A DNA stretch of 64,000 nucleotides from PWXP01 sp034005525 (GTDB taxonomy: Bacteria; Planctomycetota; Planctomycetia; Pirellulales; Thermoguttaceae). The stretch covers positions 1 to 64,000 of the forward strand of contig JAVEUP010000015.1 in the NCBI GenBank assembly GCA_034005525.1, given 5' to 3'. Positions 16,717 to 24,183 of the stretch are shown here, piece by piece. Positions within the stretch are counted from its first letter, which is position 1, and every line of letters starts with the position of its first letter. The notes beneath the pieces were generated by a model. That model was not told the origin of the DNA and made no database searches. It worked only from the letters and a program-made list of their open reading frames with translations. The position numbers and the translations under genes were made by a program.

Positions 16717-17601
16717 ATGGGAGTGTACGACCGCGATTACTACCGGGGCAACGCCCAGCCCGGCATCCAGATGCGCGCGCCGCAAACGGCGGTCGTCTGG
16801 ATCATTCTGATCAACGTGGGGTTGTGGGTGGTCGACGCCTTCGTGCCGCAGTTGGCCCTGATGAAATGGCTGGAGCTTCGCGGCGATACGCTCTGGAAGC
16901 CGTGGCTGTGGTGGAACTTGGTCTCCTATGGTTTCGCCCATGCGGCGGAGCCAAGCCACGTGCTGTTCAACATGCTCGGGCTGTTCATTCTCGGGCGCGA
17001 TATTGAATGGACGTATGGCAAGCGCGAGTTCATCCGCCTATATCTTGCCTTGGTGATGGCCGGAGGACTTGTTTGGTCCCTTGCCATGACGGCTCGCGTG
17101 TTCCTGTTCCACGAAGTCCCGCCCGAGATGGCCGGAAGATTCTCCGTCGTCGGCGCGTCGGCCGCGGTTAGCGGCATTGTGGTGCTCTTCGCCCTGCACT
17201 TCCCGCGCCGCACGCTGCTGCTGTTCTTCCTGTTTCCCATCCCTGCCTGGGTGCTGGGTGTTCTGCTGGTGACCTTCGACATTATCGGCGTGCTGGGCGA
17301 GGGTAAGCAGAACGTCGCCTATATCGCGCATCTCGCCGGTGCGGGGTTCGCATTCTTGTATTTCAAGACGGGTTGGCGTTTCGGGCGTTTGGGCGAAGGG
17401 TTTGGAGCTTGGCTCCGGCGGCTGCGCGGGCCGCAGCTACGTGTCCGACGTCCGGAAGACGATTCCGAGGAGAGCCTCAGTGACGAGGTCGACCGAATCC
17501 TGGAGAAAATCTCTCGCGAGGGCGAGGCCAGCCTCACCCGCCGCGAACGACGCGCGCTGCAAGACGCCAGCCGGCGCTACCAGCAGCGCAGGGGGCAATA
17601 G
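16717..17601 (+). CDS. Rhomboid-family intramembrane protease
   Basis: A 294-residue membrane protein starting MGVYDRDYYRG. About six membrane segments hold the rhomboid core: HVLFNMLGLFILGRDIEW (with the HxxxN of the second segment), GASAAVSG around residue 147 with the predicted catalytic Ser, and AYIAHLAGAGFAF with the catalytic His. The serine motif is GASAA rather than the common GASGA. A charged cytoplasmic tail of about 70 residues (EESLSDEVDRILEKISREG) resembles that of other planctomycete rhomboids. It would cleave membrane proteins within the bilayer. The start at 16717 is preferred to 16675 or 16663 because the family starts here. Confidence 0.88.
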   Translation: MGVYDRDYYRGNAQPGIQMRAPQTAVVWIILINVGLWVVDAFVPQLALMKWLELRGDTLWKPWLWWNLVSYGFAHAAEPSHVLFNMLGLFILGRDIEWTYGKREFIRLYLALVMAGGLVWSLAMTARVFLFHEVPPEMAGRFSVVGASAAVSGIVVLFALHFPRRTLLLFFLFPIPAWVLGVLLVTFDIIGVLGEGKQNVAYIAHLAGAGFAFLYFKTGWRFGRLGEGFGAWLRRLRGPQLRVRRPEDDSEESLSDEVDRILEKISREGEASLTRRERRALQDASRRYQQRRGQ

Positions 17602-17639
17602 AAGACAACCGCTCTTTCGCCATTTGCCGAGGTGCTTCC

Positions 17640-18584
17640 GTGCGACGCGTGCAGCTTTGGATGCTGCTGGCCATTCTCGCAGCCGCGGTGGCGGTCGCCG
17701 GGACCGCGTGGCGGGGGGCGCGTCGCGATCGCCCCGGCGTCGATTATCGGGCGGCGGCTGAAGAGCTTGACCGCCGGATCATCGGCCGCATGGTGGAGTT
17801 GCCCGGCGGAACGTTTCGCATGGGCGACGACCGCTCCCCGGAGCCCGACGCCCGCCCCGCCCACAATGTTCGCCTGAGCCCTTTTCGGATCGACGAGCAC
17901 GAAGTGACCAACGGGCAATTCGCCGCGTTCGCCGACGCGACCGGCCACGTGACCACCGCCGAACAACGCGGTTGGTCGCTGGTGTGGGACGAACCGTCCG
18001 GCCGGCGGGTGAAGATGCCGGGCGCCGACTGGCGCCGTCCCGGTGGGCCGGACACCCGAATCGACGGCCGCCAGCGCCATCCCGTGCTACATGTCTCGTG
18101 GTTCGACGCCGTGGCCTACTGCCGTTGGGCGAACAAACGCCTGCCGACCGAGGCCGAATGGGAATACGCGGCCCGAAGCGGGCTTCGCGACGCCGACTTC
18201 CCTTGGGGAAACGAGGAAGTCGTTGCGGGCAGGTATCAGGCCAACCACCGGCAGCACGACCTGCCGATCGACGCCGACGGATTCGCCCGCCTTGCCCCGG
18301 TGAAGTCCTTTCCCCCCAGCGCGTTCGGCCTGTACGACATGACCGGAAACGTGGCCGAATGGTGCTCCAACTGGTACGCCGCCGACTACTACGCGGGCAG
18401 CCCGTCCGAGAACCCCACCGGCCCGCCGCAGGGCGCCGAGCGGGTGGTGCGAGGCGGCTCCTGGCTCTCGCCGGAGCAGTACCGTGCCGACCATCACGTC
18501 GCCGCCCGCTCGTACTATCCGCCCGAAACCACGGCCGACCACATCGGCTTCCGTGCCGTGCGGCCGCTTCCTGGTGGCAGGTAA
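17640..18584 (+). CDS. SUMF1/formylglycine-enzyme-like protein, membrane anchored, catalytic Cys absent
   Basis: A 314-residue protein with an N-terminal membrane anchor (residues about 5-22) and a sulfatase-modifying-factor fold: MVELPGGTFRMGDD, DEHEVTNGQFAAF, HPVLHVSWFDAVAYCRWANK, RLPTEAEWEYAAR, LYDMTGNVAEWCSNWY and VVRGGSWLSPEQYR. True formylglycine-generating enzymes have two Cys in the segment after GGS; here both are missing (WLSPEQYRADHH), so it is unlikely to activate sulfatases and may be a binding or regulatory protein. It starts at GTG 17640 with GAGG upstream. It lies 38 bases after the rhomboid gene and is probably co-transcribed with it. Confidence 0.82.
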   Translation: MRRVQLWMLLAILAAAVAVAGTAWRGARRDRPGVDYRAAAEELDRRIIGRMVELPGGTFRMGDDRSPEPDARPAHNVRLSPFRIDEHEVTNGQFAAFADATGHVTTAEQRGWSLVWDEPSGRRVKMPGADWRRPGGPDTRIDGRQRHPVLHVSWFDAVAYCRWANKRLPTEAEWEYAARSGLRDADFPWGNEEVVAGRYQANHRQHDLPIDADGFARLAPVKSFPPSAFGLYDMTGNVAEWCSNWYAADYYAGSPSENPTGPPQGAERVVRGGSWLSPEQYRADHHVAARSYYPPETTADHIGFRAVRPLPGGR

Positions 18585-18630
18585 GCCGGTGGAAGGCAGA
18601 GACGGGCTTGCAGTGGCTGGTAGTCCGGCT

Positions 18631-18701
18631 GTTGGAGTTCACGCTTTAGCGTGCCGGATGTGACCCGTGCTTGATTCGCACGCTGAAGCGTGAACTCCAA
18701 C
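18631..18701. repeat. Long hairpin repeat, 23-bp arms
   Basis: GTTGGAGTTCACGCTTTAGC (from 18631) and GCTGAAGCGTGAACTCCAAC (to 18701) are inverted arms around a 25-base loop. The hairpin stands 46 bases after the SUMF1-like gene and could end its transcript, but there is no T run. A diverged copy lies at 26533-26604. Confidence 0.8.
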
Positions 18702-18784
18702 GACAAGGCGCGTTCCTGCACACGCCGGTGGGGGTAGCTTGCCGATCGAGGGTGCGTTGGTTAAGTTAGTACGTTTTGGGAACC

Positions 18785-18950
18785 TTAGGGCCCGCGAATG
18801 AATAACTGGCCGATTTTGAACGGGCTGCGGCTACGGCTGCGAGCGTCAGGCTGCATCGACGTATAAGCAATATGTCTGCTTCGCCTTCCTTCGCAGCCTT
18901 GTCCTCGCCGCGCCAAAATCGGCCATTTATTACTTCGCGAGCCCTTACCG
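18785..18950. repeat. 166-bp palindromic element upstream of purA
   Basis: CCCGCGAATGAATAACTGGC (from 18791) faces GGCCATTTATTACTTCGCGA (to about 18940), with CGATTTTG and CAAAATCG continuing the arms inward. The arms are about 36 bases with a few mismatches. The interior (CTGCGAGCGTCAGGCTGCAT) is also partly symmetrical. Frames through it give a spurious peptide. It occupies most of the space between the hairpin at 18631 and purA. Confidence 0.75.
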
Positions 18951-19009
18951 GCCGTGGTCCTCTCAGGATGGCCGCCCGGGTCTTACTCCGAACCAACAGG
19001 GGCCAAGCT

Positions 19010-20302
19010 GTGCCAGCTACGTGCGTCATCGGCCTGCAGTGGGGCGACGAAGCCAAGGGAAAAGTCGTCGACCTGCTGACCGAGCAACACGATATCGTCG
19101 TCCGCTACCAAGGGGGGGCTAATGCCGGCCACACGGTGGTTGTCGGCGGTCAGGTATTCAAACTGTCGCTTGTGCCCAGCGGCGTCTTCCGTTCCGGCGT
19201 GCAGTGTGTCGTTGCCGGCGGCACCGTGCTGAACCCGGCCGCGCTGCTGCAAGAGATGGACGGCCTTGTCGCTCGCGGCGTGCCCGTGGGCGGCAACCTG
19301 ATGATTTCCGATCGGGCCCACGTGATCTTCCCCTGGCACTTCGAGGAAGATCGGCTGATGACCGATCAGGGCGCCGACGCCGAGTCCATCGGCACCACGC
19401 TGCGCGGCATCGGACCCTGCTACCGCGACAAGGTGGGGCGCTCCTGGGCAATCCGGCTTGGCGACATGTATCGCGAGAGTTTTCGCGAGCGGATCGAAAA
19501 GATTGTCGCCGCGAAGAATCGGCTGCTGGCCGCACTCGCCACGGACGGGAAGCCGCTCGAACTCGATGCCGGCGAGATATTCCGCCAGTACAACGAGTAC
19601 GCCGAACGCCTCCGCCCGCACGTCGCCGATACGACCGCGTATCTGCTCGACGAGATCGACGCCGGCAAACGGATCCTGTTCGAGGGCGCGCAGGGGGCGC
19701 TGCTCGACATCGATCACGGAACGTTCCCGTTCGTCACCAGCAGCAACAGCTCCGGCGTGGGAATTGCCGCAGGCGCCGGCGTACCCGGGCGCGTCATTAC
19801 CAAGGTCGTCGGTATTCTGAAGGCGTACTGCACCCGGGTTGGCGGCGGTCCGTTTCCCACGGAGCAGGACAACGCGATTGGCCAGCATATTCGCGACCGC
19901 GGCAACGAATACGGGACGGTCACCAAACGGCCGCGGCGTTGCGGCTGGTTCGACGCGGTCGCCGCGCGCTACACCGCCCGGCTGAGCGACGTCGACGTCG
20001 TGGCCGTCATGCTGCTTGACGTTTTGAGCGAGCTGCCCAAGCTGCACCTATGCACCGGTTACGAGTTGGACGGCCGGCGCACCGCCGATTTCCCCAGCCA
20101 CGTGGACGACGTGCGCCGCGTCGTGCCTGTTTACGAGACGCTCCCGGGTTGGCAGCAGGAGATTACTCACGTGCGGTGTTTCGAGGACCTCCCGCCGGCG
20201 GCCAAGAACTACCTCGGGCGCATCAGCCAACTCGTTGGCCGGCCCGTGGAACTGGTGTCGGTGGGGCCCGATCGGGAGCAGACGATCTTCGTAAAGCCGT
20301 GA
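19010..20302 (+). CDS. purA: Adenylosuccinate synthetase
   Basis: This 430-residue enzyme joins IMP and aspartate using GTP, the first committed step to AMP. It opens with VIGLQWGDEAKGKVVDLL, the P-loop-like and catalytic Asp signature, then GGANAGHTV, the IMP-binding TTLRGIGPCYRDKVGR, FEGAQGALLDIDHGT, and RVGGGPFPTE with TKRPRRCGWFDAV near the C-terminus. The start is taken as GTG at 19010, giving the usual length of about 430; the frame extends upstream only into the palindromic element. It is 90 bases upstream of uppS on the same strand. Confidence 0.95.
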   Translation: MPATCVIGLQWGDEAKGKVVDLLTEQHDIVVRYQGGANAGHTVVVGGQVFKLSLVPSGVFRSGVQCVVAGGTVLNPAALLQEMDGLVARGVPVGGNLMISDRAHVIFPWHFEEDRLMTDQGADAESIGTTLRGIGPCYRDKVGRSWAIRLGDMYRESFRERIEKIVAAKNRLLAALATDGKPLELDAGEIFRQYNEYAERLRPHVADTTAYLLDEIDAGKRILFEGAQGALLDIDHGTFPFVTSSNSSGVGIAAGAGVPGRVITKVVGILKAYCTRVGGGPFPTEQDNAIGQHIRDRGNEYGTVTKRPRRCGWFDAVAARYTARLSDVDVVAVMLLDVLSELPKLHLCTGYELDGRRTADFPSHVDDVRRVVPVYETLPGWQQEITHVRCFEDLPPAAKNYLGRISQLVGRPVELVSVGPDREQTIFVKP

Positions 20303-20392
20303 ATCGGAGCAGCAAGGAGCGGCACGCGGGGCGCCTTTTCCGGATGCCGTCCCGACAGCCCGTGTGACAGGATAATCGGAATCGAGCAGCCC

Positions 20393-21163
20393 ATGGCCCA
20401 TCGCAACGCAACCACAGACTCCGGCGCCTTCGACGTGCCGCTGGAGCGGCTGCCTCGCCATATCGCGGCGATCATGGACGGCAACGGGCGCTGGGCGCAG
20501 CAGCGGGGTTTGCCCCGTATTGAAGGGCATCGGCGGGGAGCCGACAGCGTGCGCGAGGTTACCGAGGAGTGCGCGCGGCTGGGAATCGGGCAGCTCACGC
20601 TCTATTGCTTCTCCAGCGAGAACTGGAAACGCCCTCGCCCCGAACTCGATTTCCTCATGGGCCTGCTGGAGCAGTACATGGCCCGGCAACGCGACGACGT
20701 CGTCCGGCGCAACATCAGGGTATCGGTCATCGGGCGCCGCGAAGGCATGCCCGCCGACGCGCTCCGCGAGATGGACCGGACCGTGGCCGCCACCCGCGCC
20801 AACACTGGGCTGCACGTGTGCCTGGCCATCAACTACGGTGGCCGGGCGGAATTGACCGACGCCGTTCGTGCCGTCGCAAGGGAAGTGCAAGCCGGCCGGC
20901 TCGATCCGGAGGCCGTCACCGAGCAGACCATCACGGACCACCTGTATACGGCCGGCATGCCGGATCCCGATCTGCTCATCCGGACCGCCGGTGAGCTTCG
21001 AATCAGCAACTTCCTGCTCTGGCAGATCAGCTACGCCGAGATCTGGGTCACCGATTGCTACTGGCCCGACTTCCGCGTTCCGCAATTGCATCAGGCCCTT
21101 CACGACTACGCGCGCCGCAACCGCCGGTTCGGCGGCCTCGCGCCGGAAACCGGTCCGGTATGA
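20393..21163 (+). CDS. uppS: Undecaprenyl (isoprenyl) diphosphate synthase
   Basis: A 256-residue cis-prenyltransferase that extends farnesyl diphosphate with isopentenyl diphosphate to make the lipid carrier for wall and surface glycans. IMDGNGRWA (residues 27-35) holds the catalytic Asp and the signature, followed by GHRRGADS, YCFSSENWKRP, and the C-terminal DPDLLIRTAGELRISNFLLW. Length matches the bacterial family. The murC start lies 13 bases after its stop, so the two are almost certainly one transcript. Confidence 0.95.
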   Translation: MAHRNATTDSGAFDVPLERLPRHIAAIMDGNGRWAQQRGLPRIEGHRRGADSVREVTEECARLGIGQLTLYCFSSENWKRPRPELDFLMGLLEQYMARQRDDVVRRNIRVSVIGRREGMPADALREMDRTVAATRANTGLHVCLAINYGGRAELTDAVRAVAREVQAGRLDPEAVTEQTITDHLYTAGMPDPDLLIRTAGELRISNFLLWQISYAEIWVTDCYWPDFRVPQLHQALHDYARRNRRFGGLAPETGPV

Positions 21164-21176
21164 ACGCTGGGTTTCC

Positions 21177-22580
21177 ATGGCCGGTACCATGCAACACGCA
21201 CATTTGATCGGCGCAAGAGGAGCGGGAATGCAGGCACTGGCCGCGGTGCTGGCCGGACAGGGATGGCGGCTGACCGGGTCCGACCTTCTCGGGGGCGCCC
21301 TCCCGTCAGCCAACGGCAGCCCGGCCGCCCTCTGCCGCGGCCACCATCTGCAAAACGTGCCGCCCGGCGCTGAACTCGTAGTCTACAGCGACGCCGTCGG
21401 CGCAGGGAACCTGGAATTGCAGCGGGCCGCGGAACTTGGCATTCCCACGCGAAGCTACTTCCAGATGGCGGGCGAACTGACCGCCGGAATGCACTGCGCA
21501 GCCGTTGCCGGAACGCACGGCAAGTCGAGCACGGTGGGAATGTGTGCAAGCATCTTCGAGCAGGCAGGGGCCGACCCGCTGGTGTTCTGCGGCGCATCGA
21601 CGCTGGGACGCGCTTCGGGAGGACGATTCGGCCGGGGGCCCGTCGCACTGGTCGAGGCGTGCGAGTTCCGGGCGAACTTCCTCCATCTCCGGCCGAAGCA
21701 AGCGGTCCTGTTGGGCATCGATCACGATCATTTCGACTGCTATCCCGACAAGCGGGACTTGCTCGACGCCTTCGCCCGATTCGTGCAGTCCATTCCTCGC
21801 GGCGGATTGCTCATCGCTCGGGCCGATTGCCCGGACTCGCGCGAAGTCGCCGCCAACGCCTCGTGCCGGGTCGAGACCTTCGCGATCATGGGTGAGGCCG
21901 ATTGGTCGGCCGGCCGGTTGATCCATCGGCGGGGATTGCACGAGTTCACGATCTTTCATCACAGCCGGCCCGTTTGCGAAGTGCGGCTGCGAGTGCCCGG
22001 CGCCCACAACGTAGGCAATGCGATGGCTGCCGCGGCGCTGGCCTCGGCAAACGGGATTCCCTCCGACTGCATCGGGGAGGCTCTTTCACGATTCCCCGGT
22101 TTGCATCGCCGGCTCGAGTGCCTGGGATCTTTTGGCGGCGTAACGATCATCGACGACTACGCGCACCATCCGACGGAAATCATCGCCGCATTGACCACCG
22201 TCCGGCAGATACATCCCGAGCGGCGGCTCTGGTGCGTCTTTCAGCCGCACCAGGCGCTGCGGTTGGCCAGGTTGTTCGACGAGACGGCCGACAGCCTTCA
22301 ACTGGCCGACACGGTTGTGGTGGCCGACGTGTTCCGCGCCCGCGAAGGCTCGCCCGCGCCCGGCGAGCCGGACGCCCGGCAACTGGCCGGCGCAGTGCGC
22401 CTGCGCGGAACTCCCGTCGCGGGCGTTGGCAGCGTCGAAGTGCTTGTTCCACTGCTGGCCGGCCAGCTCGCTCCGGGCGACGTCCTGCTCACGCTGGGCG
22501 CCGGCGACATTCGTATCGTGGCCGAAGCCATCAAAGACGAAGCTGCCATCTCGCGTCCATGGATACCCGACCCATGCTGA
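21177..22580 (+). CDS. murC: UDP-N-acetylmuramate--L-alanine ligase
   Basis: A 467-residue Mur ligase that adds the first alanine of the peptidoglycan stem. LIGARGAGMQALAAVL is the N-terminal UDP-binding loop, AGTHGKSST the ATP P-loop, EACEFRANFL and GIDHDHFDCY the central-domain motifs, GAHNVGNAMAA the hinge, and IDDYAHHPTEI the C-terminal signature. The loop sequence points to MurC rather than Mpl. ATG at 21177 is used; ATG at 21189 is possible. The gene overlaps lpxK by seven bases. A murC gene argues that this planctomycete makes peptidoglycan. Confidence 0.92.
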   Translation: MAGTMQHAHLIGARGAGMQALAAVLAGQGWRLTGSDLLGGALPSANGSPAALCRGHHLQNVPPGAELVVYSDAVGAGNLELQRAAELGIPTRSYFQMAGELTAGMHCAAVAGTHGKSSTVGMCASIFEQAGADPLVFCGASTLGRASGGRFGRGPVALVEACEFRANFLHLRPKQAVLLGIDHDHFDCYPDKRDLLDAFARFVQSIPRGGLLIARADCPDSREVAANASCRVETFAIMGEADWSAGRLIHRRGLHEFTIFHHSRPVCEVRLRVPGAHNVGNAMAAAALASANGIPSDCIGEALSRFPGLHRRLECLGSFGGVTIIDDYAHHPTEIIAALTTVRQIHPERRLWCVFQPHQALRLARLFDETADSLQLADTVVVADVFRAREGSPAPGEPDARQLAGAVRLRGTPVAGVGSVEVLVPLLAGQLAPGDVLLTLGAGDIRIVAEAIKDEAAISRPWIPDPC

Positions 22581-23629
22581 ACCCTCAAACATTCTACGAT
22601 CTCGTAAGCGGCAAGCGGCGCGGCTTCAGCGCCTGGCTGCTGCGGTTGACGCTGCGGGTGGTTTCCGTGGGTTACGGGCTGGGCGTCTGGTTTCGCAACC
22701 GCTGCTATGACTGGGGGATCGCGAACGTGTATCGGGTACCGGCGCCGGTCGTAAGCGTGGGGAATCTGACGTTGGGCGGGACCGGCAAGACGCCCATGGT
22801 CGAGTGGCTTGCTCGCTGGTTCGACCGCCGCGGCATCCGCGTCGCGGTCGTCAGCCGAGGTTACGGCGCGGGAGCCGATTCGCCGAACGACGAGGCGATG
22901 GAACTTCAGCAAAAACTCCCCGGCGTGCTGCAACTTCAGAATCCTGACCGCGTGGCCGCCGCCCGGGTGGCCATCGGGCAGACCGGCTGCCGCTTGATCC
23001 TGCTCGACGACGGCTTCCAGCACCGCCGCATCGCCCGCGACCTCGACATTGTGCTGCTCGATGCGTGCGAACCGTTCGGCTACGAGGCGATGTTTCCCCG
23101 CGGGACACTGCGCGAACCGATCGGCTCACTCAGCCGGGCCCGCGTGGTCGTGCTCAGCCGGGCCGACATGTTCGAACCGGCCGGGCGCGAGTGTGTCTGG
23201 GATCGCGTGCGGCGGGTTGCACCGGAAGCAGTCTTCGCGGAAGCCGCCCACGTCCCCGTCGGCTTGCGGTCCGCCTCCGGTGCCACGGCCTCGCTCGACA
23301 CGCTGCTCGGCAAACCGGTGGCCGCGTTCTGCGCCATCGGCAACCCGGCCGGATTCCGGCACACGCTGGAGCAGTCGGGCATACAGCCGGCCGAGTTACG
23401 CATCTTTCCCGATCACCACCGGTACACACCGGCCGACGTTGAAGCGTTGGCCGTTTGGGCGGAACAACTCGGCGCGGCGGCCGTCACATGCACGCACAAG
23501 GACCTGGTCAAGCTGGGCGTCGACCGGCTCGGGGCTTGCCCCCTGTGGGCGGTGTGCGTCGAGTTCCGGTTCCTCGGAGGGCAAGAGGCGGTCGAGGGTT
23601 GCCTGCAGCAGATATTGGCTGAATCGTGA
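22574..23629 (+). CDS. lpxK: Tetraacyldisaccharide 4'-kinase (lipid A synthesis)
   Basis: A 351-residue LpxK that phosphorylates the lipid A precursor at the inner membrane. It opens MLNPQTFYDLVSGKRRG, followed by a hydrophobic membrane-contact helix (about 22-38), the P-loop SVGNLTLGGTGKTPMVEWL (about 57-75), SRGYGA, LLDDGFQHRRIARDLDIVL with catalytic Asp and His, and FPRGTLREP. The reading frame overlaps the end of murC by seven bases. An in-frame ATG at 22559 is an alternative. Linkage of lpxK to uppS and murC suggests coordinated control of outer-membrane and wall precursors. Confidence 0.93.
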   Translation: MLNPQTFYDLVSGKRRGFSAWLLRLTLRVVSVGYGLGVWFRNRCYDWGIANVYRVPAPVVSVGNLTLGGTGKTPMVEWLARWFDRRGIRVAVVSRGYGAGADSPNDEAMELQQKLPGVLQLQNPDRVAAARVAIGQTGCRLILLDDGFQHRRIARDLDIVLLDACEPFGYEAMFPRGTLREPIGSLSRARVVVLSRADMFEPAGRECVWDRVRRVAPEAVFAEAAHVPVGLRSASGATASLDTLLGKPVAAFCAIGNPAGFRHTLEQSGIQPAELRIFPDHHRYTPADVEALAVWAEQLGAAAVTCTHKDLVKLGVDRLGACPLWAVCVEFRFLGGQEAVEGCLQQILAES

Positions 23630-23633
23630 CCGT

Positions 23634-23990
23634 TCACTGGGAACTGCAGCCCGAGGCCAGAGGACACGTGGTTCCAACCGAGGGCGTCGATTCGCCGGCC
23701 GCTGGTGCAGGTAGACCTCCTCGGGTGTCCTGCCCAGGTGTTGGGATGGACGCCCGCCTGATGCATGGCGCGGTCCAGAAACGCGCGGACCGCTCGGGAA
23801 TCGGGGGTCCTTCGGGAAGACGGCAAAGCCTATCGCTCGGCGGGAGAAGTGATCCATGACGACGGCGACCCAGTGGCCGAAGGCCCACCGCCGGGGCAAG
23901 CTCCAGGGGAGCTGCCATCCGCATCTCCTCATGCAGTAGGCTCACTTCTTGTTGCAGGCGGTCACATTCGGCCCTGGACGACGCCCCGCC
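23634..23990 (-). pseudogene. Decayed integrase-type (DDE) transposase with internal deletions
   Basis: On the minus strand pieces of one transposase appear in different frames: an N-terminal CDRLQQEVSLLHEEMR (near 23930-23980), then WVAVVMDHFSRRAIGFAVF of the integrase core with the first catalytic Asp (near 23820-23880), AVRAFLDRAMHQAGVHPN, and a C-terminal GRTPEEVYLHQRPANRRPR (about 23665-23725). Large parts between these pieces, including the other two acidic catalytic residues, are missing and the frame changes at least once. It lies directly after lpxK. No terminal inverted repeats can be made out. Confidence 0.75.
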
Positions 23991-24183
23991 ACTGAAGGTC
24001 GTGCTGGCCGGCCAGGAGCCGCTCCGGCAGCGTCAACAGCAAGGCACGACACAAGTCAACAGAATGGCGTGTTATCGCGCTCCCCTGTTCTCTTCTGTAT
24101 CGTTAATCGAGGATATGCAGTTGCCCTCATGAGCAGCAGCATTCCATTAGCTTCCGTGGTGTCTCTGTGAGGGAACTCCATCG

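Noticed and set aside
18766..19056. 96-codon minus-strand ORF upstream of purA
   Set aside because: It is a reading of the 18785-18950 palindrome.
23396..23932. 178-codon minus-strand ORF as an intact transposase
   Set aside because: Only part of the integrase core and the C-terminus are in this frame, the catalytic triad is incomplete, and it overlaps lpxK.
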